A DNA stretch of 64,000 nt, taken from contig VZRR01007611.1 in NCBI GenBank assembly GCA_013398015.1, positions 262,781 to 326,780 of the forward strand, written 5' to 3'. This document shows positions 1 through 13,427 of this stretch, in pieces (position 1 is the stretch's first letter; each line of letters starts with the position of its first letter). Both the position numbers and the translations under genes were made by a program. The DNA is from Oreocharis arfaki. Its lineage: Eukaryota > Chordata > Aves > Passeriformes > Paramythiidae. Below the pieces are notes generated by a model that saw only the letters and a program-made list of their open reading frames with translations, was not told the DNA's origin and did not search any database.

Positions 1-3000
1 CTCCAAAGACCCCTTGGAGACCATTCTTTTATGCTTCTGGATCAAAGGAAAAAGGAGGTGCATGAGAAATAACACAATCACTCAGGCAATAACGTTATTC
101 AGTAGAACATGAACTCCTCAGTAATGTGAGGAGAGCTCTGCAACATAAAGCATGACTCCTTTAAAAAAGTGTTCATAGATTAAAAAAAAAAAAAAAAGTC
201 ATAGGAACATCAAAATACGACCAAAGCATGAGATTTGTAGTAAAAGAATCCTTTAACTGTTTTGAGAAAAAATCTCACTGAAAACCTCAGACTGCAGAAA
301 ATTTGCTACCTATGTGGAGGTATTTGGTCCTGATTTTCAGAGGCAGTGCTTTCACGAGAGTTGCTGTTTCATGGCTTTTCTACTGTGGATCATGTATAAG
401 GAGCAAGAAGTAAGATGAAATGACTCCTCAAGATTCCCAACAATGCTATGAATGCACACAGTTTTCCAGTGGAAGGAAGGCCAGACTCCCTGAAAGCATT
501 TTGTACAAAGCCCTTGCTAGAACAGAGATCCTTTGCAAAAAGTCAGTCCCTGAGAGATGCAGGCTGTTGCTGAAGAGGAACACCCCAACCAAGGACGTGC
601 AACAGGGAATGGGATGGAGCCGTAGGCGGGAACAAACACAGTGCAGGACTGCAGTGAAGTACAAGAGCCAGGCAATATGATTTGGTTTTGGTTTCAGGTA
701 TAAAGGCTCCGGTCCTTTTCAAGGCAACTTGGTGCTTTAAGCACATGCCTGAAATTCCGAATAAAGGCCACCTGGGGCAATGATGCAGACCCTGGTAATG
801 GCAGCGACACGAGAAAGGTACTGCATGCCTCGGAAAGGAGTAATTTTATCAGGAAATTGATAACAAAAAACAAACGATGCCCAGAAAATCTGAAGCTGCC
901 AGAATATATTTCATTTCCCCGGGAAATGAACTTTTCATGAATGCTTAGAAAGTTCTAGGTATTTTCCCAGCCCCACAGCAGCTATTTCCCATGCGGCACA
1001 TGGGCCAGACGAAAATAAACAGTCACAAAACTTTGCTCTGGTCCTGAACAGCGGATTTGCCAGGATTTCCTGGCAAAATTAATCTGGGTGTCTACTTTCC
1101 CATATAGGCCTACTACATGCAGGTGGCTTCATTTGCAAACCCCACACATTTCTAGGGGTCAGATAAGGCTGACTTACAACATAAATCCAACTCCAAACAC
1201 GTCAGTAACTTGAATCAAATGCATTTTATCTTAACGAGAGACTTATGGTTACAGTCTGAAGTGCATGCAAGGGAAAGTTGGATCTGCGGTGGGAATTGTG
1301 AGCAACACACTGCTGGACAAGAAGGGATGGAGACAGTCAGCCTAGGAAGCCTCTGCCCGTGTGGACTCTGTTTCTGCAGCTGGCAAAAAGGTTCTGGGGG
1401 AATCTTCAACACAGAAAAGAAGATAGATTTTTTTCTTTGCAGAGAGCCTATCAAGCACCCTCAGCTAGTGAAAAAAAATTTCTTAAGCAGCTGTCAAGCA
1501 CCTGATAAAAGATCAGTATGGTTATAATAGCCAAGGTTGCATGGGAGACACCAGTTTTACAGGCTCAAAAGGCCTACAGTGTAGTTTTTATAGGAAGCAC
1601 CAAACATTTTGGTGCCTGGAAGGAAAGTAATTTGTATTGAGCCAAGGAAAATATGTGTGAGCTTCACTGAAATTTCCAGCTCATTGCTTTTCAGATCCCT
1701 CTTCTGTAAACTGTGGGTGAAGTTTCTCTAATTGACCAAAGTGTTTCGAGAACAAGCTAGTGTTTATGACATTGGAAGTAGAATGGTTGGAATATTATTT
1801 AATAGCATTCATCTTTTCACTTCTTGGAAATCATTGTCCTATAATAAGAGTTCAAACACTCTCAACAACCGTTTATCTATATTCGTGTAGCTGTTCAAAA
1901 CAAATGCATACATGAATTCACGTTGGTCAAGAAAGATGAAAGGTTGTGGACAGATCTTCATCTAGACCATTAAATGGCCACTGTTTCAGACAAAGCTCTT
2001 GAGACACCCATATTACTCTATGATTTTAATTCATGGGCCTGCTTGTGTCTGTTGACAGCATTACAGCACGGGCATGCACGGCAGTAAAATTGCCCTCTGA
2101 ATATTTCTGGGAACAGGTTGCAGAAGCAGCATGAACCAGTGAATGACATAGAAAAATAGCTCTGAGTGATTGCCCATACAAAATTTCCCCAGGTTCTTGC
2201 GTTGGCATTTTCATTAAAGAGAAGAATCTTAGGTCTGGGGTGTCTGAGCTGGTAGTGTGGCTAGCAATAGCTGACACCACCAAAAAATATCAATAATGCC
2301 TCTACAAAGTAAAATCCCAGACCAGAGGAAATTCATTACAGCCACCTAATGCTGTCTGAGGGAAAGGATCAAAACTACTCATCAGGCTTAAAGGCCACGC
2401 AGCTAATGCTTCTTGAATTTTTGCTGCCAGACAATGTACCTAAATAGAAGATTCTTTTATCTCTCCCACATACATAGCTAATTAAAAGTAGCTGTGGTGC
2501 TATGAGACATCTCTAATTGGCCTTGTGTGAAAGTTCTGTATTCTACTGGTAATTACAATTATTCTCCCATTGCAACCAACTTCACCTTCACTAAATCAGC
2601 CATTTATTTATGAGCTATTAGGACCCTGGCTGAAAACAAAGGAACTATTTAATTTCCATCCTTCTCTTTCACACTGTGGTATACAAGAAACTTCTACATA
2701 TTCTTCAGTTTTCATAGGACAGTTTATTCTTTTAACTCAGAGCAGACTTCCTCCAATAATGTACGCATTCAAGGAAAAATCCAGTTCCTTTTGGATGGCA
2801 GGATTCAAATGCAAAATAACTATTTGCTTCTCTTTTTTCCCCCTGTAGTTATGGCTCTCCCAGAAAGTGCTGTTAGACAAATCCCTTAAAGCTGTATCAT
2901 GTAACACCACTCAAAATGTCCAGAATCGACATCATCCCATGGTCTTAAATACAGGTTGGACCTTCAATTCATGTAAGAACAAAGCATTCATAGGAATTTT

Positions 3001-3383
3001 TTGGTAACAACAATTGACATCACTCTGCTTTTGAAGGGCTTCCTTTGAAACAGATTTTGCAGACAGATCCAAATTTGGCATCAGTGCCAGCTCACAGACT
3101 TCATTAGAAATAGCCTTATTTACTATGCTTCATGGAGAAGAAAAAGAGTCTGGGACTGCGGACACTTACTTGTAGGCAAAGTGTCAAACTTTTAAAATTA
3201 AGATGCAAGACAGGTGTTCCTGAGAATTTCAGAGTGGATGATATTGGTACAGAAAAATTATGCATAAAGGCATGTATAGCAGTCTGAATTCCTATTTAGG
3301 AAAGAGTGACTAAAGCAGAAGAATAACAATGCTGCTTGGTCACACTGGATCTGGGCATGCTTTGAGCCTAAAATAGCCAAAGT
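1..3383. other. Noncoding DNA, no gene seen
   Basis: Moderately AT-rich, CpG-poor sequence. It holds a run of 16 A at 182-197 and short open frames on both strands (for example 420-680 plus and 1210-1527 plus) that overlap in several frames, lack any recognisable domain and show no convincing exon boundaries. I see no clear transposable element. It may be intergenic or intronic. Confidence 0.7.
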
Positions 3384-3450
3384 ATATTAAGATAAATAAA
3401 TATAATGTAATATAATACAATATCATATCATATCATATCATATATCATAC
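3384..3450. repeat. AT-rich tract with TATCA microsatellite
   Basis: An A/T-only-like stretch (about 3390-3420) runs into at least four uninterrupted copies of TATCA starting at 3421, then a broken copy ending near 3448. This is a simple sequence repeat, expected to be length-variable between individuals. Confidence 0.85.
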
Positions 3451-6400
3451 TTCACTGGAAAATGAAGTTCTGTGGAAGTCGGAAGTGGCCTACAAATTTG
3501 GAACAAGATCATAGGACAGTTTAAGTTAGAACCAATGAGGGAAAACCTAGGATAGCCAAAACAACTATGTTTACATCCTCAAATGTCCGGGTTTTTTTAT
3601 ATTTTTAAAAATTTCTAAATATAATTTTAAAAAGGAATTAAATGAGTTTTGAAGAAACGTAAATGCCTTAACAAAACTTGTTTGCTGACAAAACGTTTTA
3701 TCCAGTCAAAACAGTTCTGTTTTCTCAGTTTATTTTACCAAGAAAAAGGGAAATTAATTGCTTCTATTTGTGCTTTCAGCATATGAAAATAAGCAATTTG
3801 CAGTGTGTTCTGGAGTCACCAGTCAATGTCACATCTTGTGACTCGACATGACTAACCCACAAAAGGCCTAGCGGTTTCTGACTGGCTGCTGCTGCAACGA
3901 CAGTGCTCCCTCGTTTCCACTGCTAACTCCCTGAACTCCCAAGGGAAAATACAACTTCCCACCCATACACAAAGCCCTCCACTGTCGCAGCATTTCCCTC
4001 CTCAGCCTTATACTTGCTCTAAAAGTACTGCTGTAATCTGAACATGTGCCCACAGCGACAGAAGATAAGGCTTTAATTAAGCTGGTTTTAAACACTTTAA
4101 ACTCTCATTCCTGAGAGTTCCTCCCAGTGCTTCATGAGTTTATTTTCATTCCTTTGCCAGCCATGCCTGCTGCAGTGGCACTGGAGCTGCTAGCAGGAAA
4201 GGGATTAATGGGGATGGTCCCCTCTCCTCCAAAAGAGATGACATTCATTACCACCTTCGTGCCACCCTTTTTCTCTTGCTGAACCACAGCTTGAAGATGA
4301 ACAAAGGAAATGCAGTGCCTGGTGCTGCTGGCTGGCACTGAGCAGAGAGGGTCTCTTGGCCATGGCTTTGAATACACCACAGGGACTGCTCTCTGGCAAA
4401 AAGCTCCTCTGTAAACCAGTGTTGGTCTGTGAGGGAACTGTGGGAGGAAAACAGGAAAAACAGTGACTTCCCCATCGGGGTTTTCTTCTGTGAGAGCACC
4501 CGCAGAAGGTGCTCAGCACCAACCAGCTTCCTAAAGCACCTTTTGCAGGCAATGACCAGAGCCCTGCTGCCCACCACAGCTGCCAGGGAAGCTCGCTTTA
4601 GCAAACCATGGCTGCTGCGTGCCATCCACCAGCTGCCACAGCCTCACCCCAAAACGTGCATCTCCCAGCAGGCTGGGACGCTTGCACCTTCCTGCTGCTG
4701 AGCTTTCCTCACCTGTGCTATGATTATCACTGCCTGCTTCCACCCTCTCACCCTCCTCCTGGCTCAGTCCCAGGGCTCTGCCGGTGACATTGCGCACTGA
4801 CCTGTCTGGCCCTGCCACTGCTTTGCATTCAGCGCTGTTGTGCCTATTGCAAATGAGCACAGTTAGGGAGGAATCACATGCCAGAGGAGCAGTCTAACTG
4901 CCTGCACCTCCTTTTTCTGTAGCTTTTCCTCCACCACGTTCCTCCAGTGCATTATAGAGAGGCTGGAAGAGGGACAGGTATTACAGCAGACCTGGTGGCA
5001 GCAGCCCTGGGAGCACACACCCCCTCTGCCCGGCACTGGCACAATGTCTGTGCTTTGGCTTCCCTATCTCTAGCCTGGAGCTGAACATCTGGGTCACGCT
5101 GCAGAGGCTACAGCTGGGCTTTTTCAGACCTTTCAGCAAGAAGGCCATAATGCAGCAAACAGCATCAATGTGATTCAGTCACTCATTTTCTACATTTCAA
5201 GCCTAGTGATGTAGAACTTTTTTTTCACCAGCTTGCCACAAGGGGTGACTTTTCAGATCACTATATTACGTCAGTAAAATGCCATTAGCAACAGTAAATA
5301 TGTACATTCCTTAAAAGAGGACACAATGGACAGGGGTAACAGTACAAATCAAGTTTAAACAACAATTTTGAAATCAGCACATACGTGATTTTTTTCCTCA
5401 CTAGCATACCTCCACCACTTTTTCATTGGGACATGCTTCTTGCCAGACACTGCCACCGGTTTTTATTTTATTCTTGTATTGTAGCAGCTGAAGAGACAAC
5501 CATTGTCCTTGGGACGGTCTCCTGAGCTACAGCAATGTGCTGGATTTCAGAGACTCTTATCAGCTCTGTGCTGAGCGGTCCTTAAGCCAAAGCTCCACTT
5601 TGAAAGGGAAATATGTCAATGCAAACATGCTGCCTTAGCATCTCAAGATTTTCCAGCTAATCTCTCACAAGGTACCAGAACCACAGTTTCAAGAACCCAT
5701 GGACAAAGGATATTGGGTTGCAATGAGTGCCTGGCAGCCTCTTTTTCATTATCCCAGGAAACAGATAAATTCTTTGCTAGCTTTGTGTTTGCAGAGTTCA
5801 CAGGAACTATCACATAGGTATAAATTCCTATTCTTAAGAAGGAAAAAAAGAAAATCCAGCCAAGCAAACCTGCACTGGCAGTCAACTAAGAAATGTAAAG
5901 AAGATTAGACACTCCTTACAGTTTCTGTACTTTTTGCAGATGCATAATCACCTTTTTGGACGAAATTTTTCTTCACTACTATAATCTGTTTTCCTTGCTA
6001 CAATTTACACACCCGTATCTCCCACTTGACTTGTTGTTACCCATAAACTTTAAGATACTATGTCTAGTGTGTTATTTTGCATACTGGCCCAGAAACCAAA
6101 CCACTTGTGCCTCTGAGCATCACTCTGCAATCCTTCTTGCAGAGACATGGCGTTTTCCACAGCCTAGGACGAGATGCCGAAGCACCGATGTCATTTGCCT
6201 GAACCGCCAGGCCCTTCTTTTCCTGTTTCTCTTCGCTTAACGAACTCCTGAATCATTCCAGCTCCACCATGCGACTCACACCTTGTTCCATAAGTAATTG
6301 GAAGCAGGAAGGATCCAAGTGCAATAAAAACAGAACCTGAAAGTGCTGGAATGAGATGGGTTACCTTGGTGTTGTTTTGTTGGTTTTCTTTTAATTTTCC

Positions 6401-9400
6401 ATAAGGCAACCTGCTCTTTACAAAGGAAAAAAGAAAAGTCATCTGCTTTATTTAGCAGGAGTTAGCAATGCATGCTTTGCTTCCTGCAATGGGCCAAGCT
6501 TATGTCACCAGCTTATATTCTTCAAAGCCTTATACTGAAGTTGGGATGAGAGGATTCTAAGCTGGTTTGACTGAATGCCAGCCAGAGGAATAAAGTTCCT
6601 CTGATTGCTTCATGTTGGGCTGTTGCAGGTATTCACTCAAATATCTCACTTGGAACAGAATAATCCCCATGCATCTTCCCATTAATTGTTAACAAATATT
6701 AATTAATCAACCTTAAAACAATCCCCAATCCTGTGAAGTAGAAACTTTCTCTATTTTACCTCTATTTTAAAAAGAAGACAAAAAGACAAGGGCAAGAATA
6801 GATATTAATGCCAACACGACCAAGAAGTCTGCACTAAAAACATGAGTAGAATGCAAGGGCTGCATTTTCTTCTCTGTCATATGATGTATATTCAGCTGAA
6901 AAGGCTAGTTAGATTGGATGAACTACACGCAAAACTGTTATCTAAACACTAGGGGCAGGAAGAGTTGGAGTTTTGACATACTATAAAAAAAGTGTACGAA
7001 TAATATTGCAAGGAAGCAAACAAGCAAGGAAAGAAGTGGAATTCAAATTTCTCACCAACCACTTAACAAGCTGAACTCCAAACCAAGAATCATTTATTCC
7101 TGTGAGAGAGATTTAGCCTGCCTATTTCCCACTCTATGCGACTCACTCTACTGGCACAACAGATATAAGCACAGATGTGAAGTTACTAAATATCTGGGGC
7201 AAGCTGGGAGCTCTGAGTTGTCCCATGCCACAAACAACCTCCAATTCATTTAAAACATGAAGATTTTATTGATGATGTTACATGTAGTGCCCAAATGAGC
7301 CACTACTGGTTTCTTGGGGCACTGCAGATCCATCTCGTCACTGAATCTTCCGGACAATTCACCTCTGGATAACTCACACAACCTCTTCTGAACCTCTGTT
7401 CTCTTACCAGTGTCTGTGTTGCCAAACTGGATTAGCTGACCCACAGCACATTTATGGTATATGCAACCAAGAAAACAGTTTCAAGAGTGGCAGGCCTCTA
7501 TTTGTGCAACAGAATTATCACAGCGGGAGCATGCTCTGCAAAGCAGCTCTGCATGTGGAAGGCTGTGCCTGAGGTGCAAATTTCCTTTTGAACACCTTCA
7601 AATCACCCTGGAGATTGTTAACTCATCTGTGATTGCAGCTCTGTTGCCCATTGCTACAGCTTCTGGGACAAAATGGGAATAGGTGTCAATGTCTCCAGTA
7701 AATGTCTGCCAGGAAAGAGCTCTCCTTCTAAGTGGCCACAAGAAAAAAAAGAAAAGTATATAAAAATAATAATGGAGCAAGGAAAAAAAAAAAGTAAAAA
7801 TTCTCTACAATTTGGATTCATTTACCACTGAGGGCTACTTTTCAGTAATTTTGCCCCTGAGTGTTTCAAGGCATTTCTTTCCCTTCCAGCCCCCCACAGC
7901 TAAGGGGATCTGTCATACAGGTCTCTAGTGCCTCAGCTGCTCATAGATTGGTCATTACTCGTGAGTTAGACTGGCTCCATTCTCTACAGAAAGACACTAC
8001 CCATTTCATCTTCTAGTTAGTTTTTCTGCCAAACTGTGATACTGACACCCTCTGGGTGTGATTGAGCCAATTTTCTCATCTACTTCAATGAACCTTGACT
8101 CTGCTCTAACAGGATAATTTCTTCCCACAGCTTCTGGGAACATCAAATGAAATTGGACTGTCACTTACTGGATCCCATTCTTCTGGCTTTTAGGGCAGCC
8201 TAAGTCTCCAGTGTACTATATCTCTTTTATTTTCATTTCTTTCAGCCTGCCTTTTAGCTCTGTTTTACTTCCACAACACAAAATAATCTGCCTTGGCGTC
8301 ATATGTGGTTGGAAATTCACCAGTATGGCTCAGTCTGAGGGGTAAAAGCCATCCCAAACTTCTCTCGTGTAGAAGTCCTCAGGTATACAAAAGAGCTGCT
8401 CACACGAAGATGCCACTGCCTCTAGCAATTCTGCTTGCTGAAAACCTGGCAGGGAAATACCAGCATCAGAGCAGGTAGGAATGTCTGTTCAAATATCTGT
8501 GAATTCTTCACATTCTGAAGAAGTCTGTTCTCTTTTACAATTGCACCCACCACCTCGGAAGAGCAGATTCTCTGCTCCTGCAAATCTATCCTAAGCAGCA
8601 TTAGCTGAAAAGTTTCATGGGTTTCTCTCCCCCAGAAATCTTTATGGGAGGAAAGTCCTGGATCAGACTTCATTGGGATGACTGAGTTGGGCCAGGACCA
8701 AAAAAAACCCTTCCTAGCTTGTCCTTGCTGCTTTTCCTGCCCTGGAGCAGGTATGTGCTGTTCTCAAAACATATCAGGCCCATCTCTAGAAGTATTAGGA
8801 TATTTTCCCTTAAGGCAAACACTCAAACCAGGAAATGTTGCAACCCGTATCGAAAGAGAATTTAAAATTAGGAAGAGAAACTCCAGATGAAGAAGGAAGA
8901 AATCTGCTGGATGTGTATCTCACTGTCATCACAGTATTATCAAGACAACTTTTCAGCGCAGTAATGGCAGGAAGACAGAACAAGCAGGCACCTACCAGGA
9001 CATTCAGCCTAGGTCACTGCTAACACACATGCCCACACCACCCTTTCCCATCCATCACCTCAGCAAGATACATCTTAAAAGCAGTCATGAATCCCACTTG
9101 TGGAGCTACTGTTTGAATACCTAAAACCCATTTGCTAATTTCAAGCTTAAATTTATTCCTAGTCATTTGTATTCCAAGGTATCCATGGCTCCTTTTCTCC
9201 TCTCTGGTATTTGCCTGCTTGATACATTTCCAGAGAGCAAACATACCCCATTTCTGCTTTTGTTTTGCAAGGTTAAACAAATCATTCCCTTAAATTTCCT
9301 ACTGTAAAGCAGGATCCCTGTTCTGCTGATCATTCTCACTGCCCTTTTCTGTGTCTGCCAGCTTCAATTCACCTTTCTGCAAAGACAGTGGTCACTACTC

Positions 9401-11734
9401 CAAGTGGTATCGGAATTAAAATTAACTACCTCAAAACAGGGCGAAAAAGGATCACTCTTGAGGACCAGCTTAAAACTCGTAAAGAAAACCACAACATAAC
9501 CACAAGATTTAGAGCATACATTTTAACTAAACTCACTCTTTATGTCTGTGGAAAACGACTTTCAGAACAGCGCTATGTTGCTCTTCTTTCCAAGTTATAT
9601 TGCGTATAACTGTGTCATAATTTGATACCAGTCTCAAAAAGAGGTTGCTAGAAAACAAATCATAAGGTTCATGGGATTTCCATTGTGTCATGGTAACATT
9701 GCTTCTGTCCCTGAACCTGGGATTAAGGGCTTGAAGCAAAGGTGGAGATCTCAAGTGAAAGCCTATGCACTGATTTCAGCAGGCAGAAAAACAGCTCCAG
9801 AGGAGTTATTTTCATATTTCAGAACTAATGCACCTTTGCAAGTCCACAGAATTTCCCTTCTTTAGACAGGAGCAGAGTATGAGTATGGTATGTGGCCTGC
9901 CAAACATCAGGCTGTACATCCTTGCAGCCTCAGTGTTTGCCACTGACTGAGATGCATCCTACATCAGCCCTGTTGCAATCCCTGCAAGAATCAAAAACTA
10001 TTTTCTGTAGCCTTCTGACCCCGGTGTTTCCCTGGAGCAAAATTTGTGCAGTGCTTCCCTAGGAGCATCCTCAGACATGCACAGAAGCTCTCAAAGACAG
10101 TTTATGAAAGACCATGGACATACATTCTCAGTCCAGATGTAGAAATAACCTCATAATGAAAAGCAAAATGGCTCTACTCAGCAATCATTTGAGCGACTTT
10201 GTTTCCACAGCCCCAGGAAGGATTCCTTCAGTTCTGAAGGTAGCACAATGCAACCACAGCAGATACTATCAATTTGCCACATTAGGTGTCCTTCCAGGAA
10301 AAAAAGCTTATCACCTCCTGATGACATTCTGTTTTGCAAGGATGTATTCTCTGAGCTGGAAGAGGGGAAAGCCAAGAGATTTCCATTGTCATCTGATTTT
10401 TGTCCTTTACACCACAGTGTCCGCAACATCCTCTGAGTATTGGCCAGACCTTCTCTGTAGGTTGTTTTTCAAAGCCATCAGAAGCAGAGGGAATTCTTCC
10501 CTATTTGTAACAGAAATAAAGTTCAGAACAGAAAAATGCCTCATGGCTAACTCAAGCAATTGCTTCACTTAAGCACTTCCTGTTCTGCAGTCCTTAAGAA
10601 TAGTTATCGTCCTCACTGGACCAGGTTAATTCCCACTGTATATTGTTTGTAGATTGGATTTATGCACACATATGTTACTTCCCTACTCACACACTGCAAA
10701 GAGGAACAACATCCATGGGTTTTAACTTTTGTGCTTTTCAGCTTTTCTAAGATCTGTGGTTCATGCTTACTTGAGTTCATACCACAATGGGAACAAGAAA
10801 TGTTTGTTTCTAGGTCTTTTCCTCTGGAGCTATCTGAAATATACAAATTGTTTGCAGCACAAAAGGTCACCTGCCTCTTAGCACAAAGTAAATTCAAGCA
10901 TACCCACAATGTGCCTATGTGCTCCAACACTGTTACCAATGGTAATAAACTGTGAGAGAGTTCCTTGGCAAGAATGTAGCCTGCTCCAACTTTCCCAAGC
11001 ACCTTCTGGACCTGTCTTGGTAGCGGGAGTCTGCCAGGAACCACACCCAAGCAGCAATTTGCTTGCAGCCTCCTAGCACAGGCCAACCCAGTCCACTGGT
11101 GTAGCTGCAGGCTGTTCCACTCCAGTTGGCCTCACTGGCTGGGACCATTCCCAGGCACGTTTAATAAAGTGATACAAACCCAGCCTATGTCCTTTTAACA
11201 AAATTACAAAGTCAAATCAAATTGTCACTGAAAAGCTGTTATACATATGGTTTTAATAACGTGCTATTTCGCAAGTGTCTGGCATTTTCTGGGCTCACTA
11301 CATTTATCCTGTGCTCCAGTTAAATACACTGATACAATTTCATAGTTAACAGTGGAGTTGCTGAACTCCAGCAAGGCTGTGATGAACTGGCTCCTTTGGA
11401 ATAACAAGGATAGAAGAACCTAAAGGAAGATTTTCTAAGGACAAGTTTGGCCATGACCTAAGCTGCAATCGCTGAACATTTTCTCCATGTGACAATCTCA
11501 TTATAATTTTCTCCTGTGTCACTGCAATGACCTCCCACAGCCTGGCACCATCTAAAATAATACCAAGAAAGCAACTGCTCTCCTATTGTGCAAGCGAAGT
11601 TGGAAACACAGATGCGATCGATTGGGGGTTGGGCAAACTCCAAACTTTATTTTTAACTTCAATCACAAGATCTAGTGTGTCCCATTAAATTACTGAAATA
11701 TACATAATACCTTCTTTCATTCAAAATCAGTATG
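3451..11734. other. Noncoding DNA, no gene seen
   Basis: Mostly unique sequence. A GC-richer patch at about 4130-5060 explains the cluster of overlapping open frames there in several frames. An A-rich stretch lies at 7741-7798. Around 6681-6707 there is a dense AT motif group (ATTAATTGTTAAC followed by TTAATTAA) that resembles HNF1/homeodomain sites, though such matches are common in AT-rich DNA. The 152-codon plus frame at 10114-10572 and the 157-codon minus frame at 10613-11086 have no recognisable domain. No transposon or RNA gene recognised. Confidence 0.65.
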
Positions 11735-11962
11735 CAGTGATTCCAGCTGGAAAAGAACTTCCAGAGGTCTCCAGTCCAACCTCCTGCTCAAAGCAGATGT
11801 AGTTACAGCAAGTTGCTCAGCGCCTTGTCCAGCTGTGTTTTGAAGAGCCCCAAGGGTAGAGAGTATACAGCTTCTCTAAGAACACATTCCAGTGTTTGAC
11901 AACCTCCACAGTAGAAAAATTTCCTTATACAAAGTCAGAATTTTCCATGTCGTAGCACAGTA
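11735..11962 (-). mobile_element. CR1 LINE 3' fragment, old
   Basis: Read on the minus strand, this resembles the CR1 3' untranslated end. On the plus strand the CR1 landmarks appear in reverse-complement order: a GGTCTCCAGTCCAACCTCCTG-like segment, then TTGTCCAGCTGTGTTTTGAA, the 'cacattccagtgtttgacaacc' type block, and the 'aaatttccttataca' block. Identity to the usual bird consensus is visibly reduced with small indels, so the copy is old. It is 5'-truncated, as most CR1 copies are. Family assignment is secure by pattern; subfamily and exact edges are not. Confidence 0.75.
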
Positions 11963-12175
11963 ACAACCCAGAACTCTGCTGGGGGCAACTGAAAACCAAT
12001 AAGGGCAACCAAGAACCCTTTCCAGGCGGAAACTGTGGCTAACTGGGAGCTCCTGGAGACACTCTAGGAGCACCTAGGGGCAACTGGAATGAAATGTGAA
12101 TCCCTGAGGACAACCCAGAACTGTGCTGAGGCAGCCAGGGATAACTGGAACCCCCTGAGGGCAACCCGGGACCCC
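11963..12175. repeat. Degenerate minisatellite next to CR1
   Basis: A GGGCAAC(C/T)-like core, usually followed by a GGAAC- or AGAAC-type block, recurs about eight times (cores near 11965, 11986, 12007, 12041, 12081, 12111, 12143, 12162). Spacing is irregular at roughly 19-40 bp. It begins where the minus-strand CR1 similarity fades. The units are diverged, so this is an old tandem array rather than a recently expanding one. Chance clustering of a short motif is less likely but not excluded. Confidence 0.5.
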
Positions 12176-13413
12176 AGACATGTATCTGGTGTGTCATGTG
12201 CACTGAAATCATAAGAGTCAACAAAGATTTTATTCTACTCTATATGCCGAAATGAGCCAAATTTAGATGGAACTGTGACCTTAATTTGCAGTATTCTCAG
12301 ATCCCAAGAGCAAAACTTAAGCAATTTTTTTTTAAAACACAAGATTAAATACATTCTAAAGTATTTGTAAAATACTGTAGAATGCAACATTGACAATGCA
12401 AAGCTTGACAGCTAAAAGCCTGCCCCTTACTCTGCTTCCCAATTCAGAGACAGATGAGCAAGGCCCAAACAGGCATTCTCCTCCTTGTGCTTTTATGTAT
12501 CTACATGATACCAGCTATGCAGATGAACACCAATAAACACCAACCAAAACGTGCAGTATTCTTCACCAGAGAAGTTTTATGAGACGTGATTCGGCCTTCA
12601 AAGTAATTACTCCAATCCCCTCATAAGGCCAGCGGAGCTCAGTTAGGTTCAACATGGATAATGATAATTCTCATTGCTTCCATTAGGAAGCTTGCTGCAC
12701 TATGAACAGTCAGGGAAAAAACCCCATCACTGTGTTCATTAGGAGAACTTCCACACCATTTCATAAAAGACGAACCCACCAGATCTACATGTCACAAGAG
12801 GTATCCACCATGCTGAAGTGCCTTGCTTGGTCAGGGCAGGAGATGATGACACCATTCACCGAGCATTTAGGGCAGTGTAGGCACATCCCTTAGTCGCATG
12901 ATTAAGTCCTAAGAGAGGCATTGAGGATTAATTACAGTATCTTTTTTTTTTTTAACAAAGGTTCAAAAACTTGTGACAGAAGATAGACTGCGCCTGACTA
13001 CTACTGCATTCAGTCTTGTACAAGCTGCCAACTAATTTTATTGTCCTGTCTCCACCTTTTGCAGCGACTCGTTGTGACACATTTGTCAGGGAATGGTCAC
13101 ATACACGGAAATACACACACAGGGCAAACAGGCACAGCAGTAAAAAGGAAGGTCAAATTATGGTTCCATTAACCTTGACAGCACCTCTTTAAAAGGAGGT
13201 GGAAACCGAAACAACAAACAACCAAACCTAACCTCCAGCTAAAAATAGGAGTTCTTCAGCTGAGTTCTTTTGTACCAGAGCAAATATTTACAGATTGCTC
13301 AGAAATCCTGAATAATGGGAGGGTTTAATGGAGGCTGACAAGTTCTTAACTAAAATATTGCTAATGTGCACTATGATGAAGCTTCTCCGCCATTTACCAC
13401 AGGGGCCACTGTG

Positions 13414-13427
13414 CCACTAGAGGGTTT
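13414..13427 (+). promoter_or_regulatory. CTCF-like core motif (partial)
   Basis: CCACTAGAGGGTTT matches the first eleven positions of the vertebrate CTCF core CCASYAGRKGGCRS, then departs at the last three positions. Motif match only; the weak 3' half lowers the expectation of occupancy. Confidence 0.3.

Noticed and set aside
4132..4860. Stacked open frames in several minus-strand frames and one plus frame
   Set aside because: The patch is GC-richer, which lowers stop frequency in all frames at once. A real exon would favour one frame.
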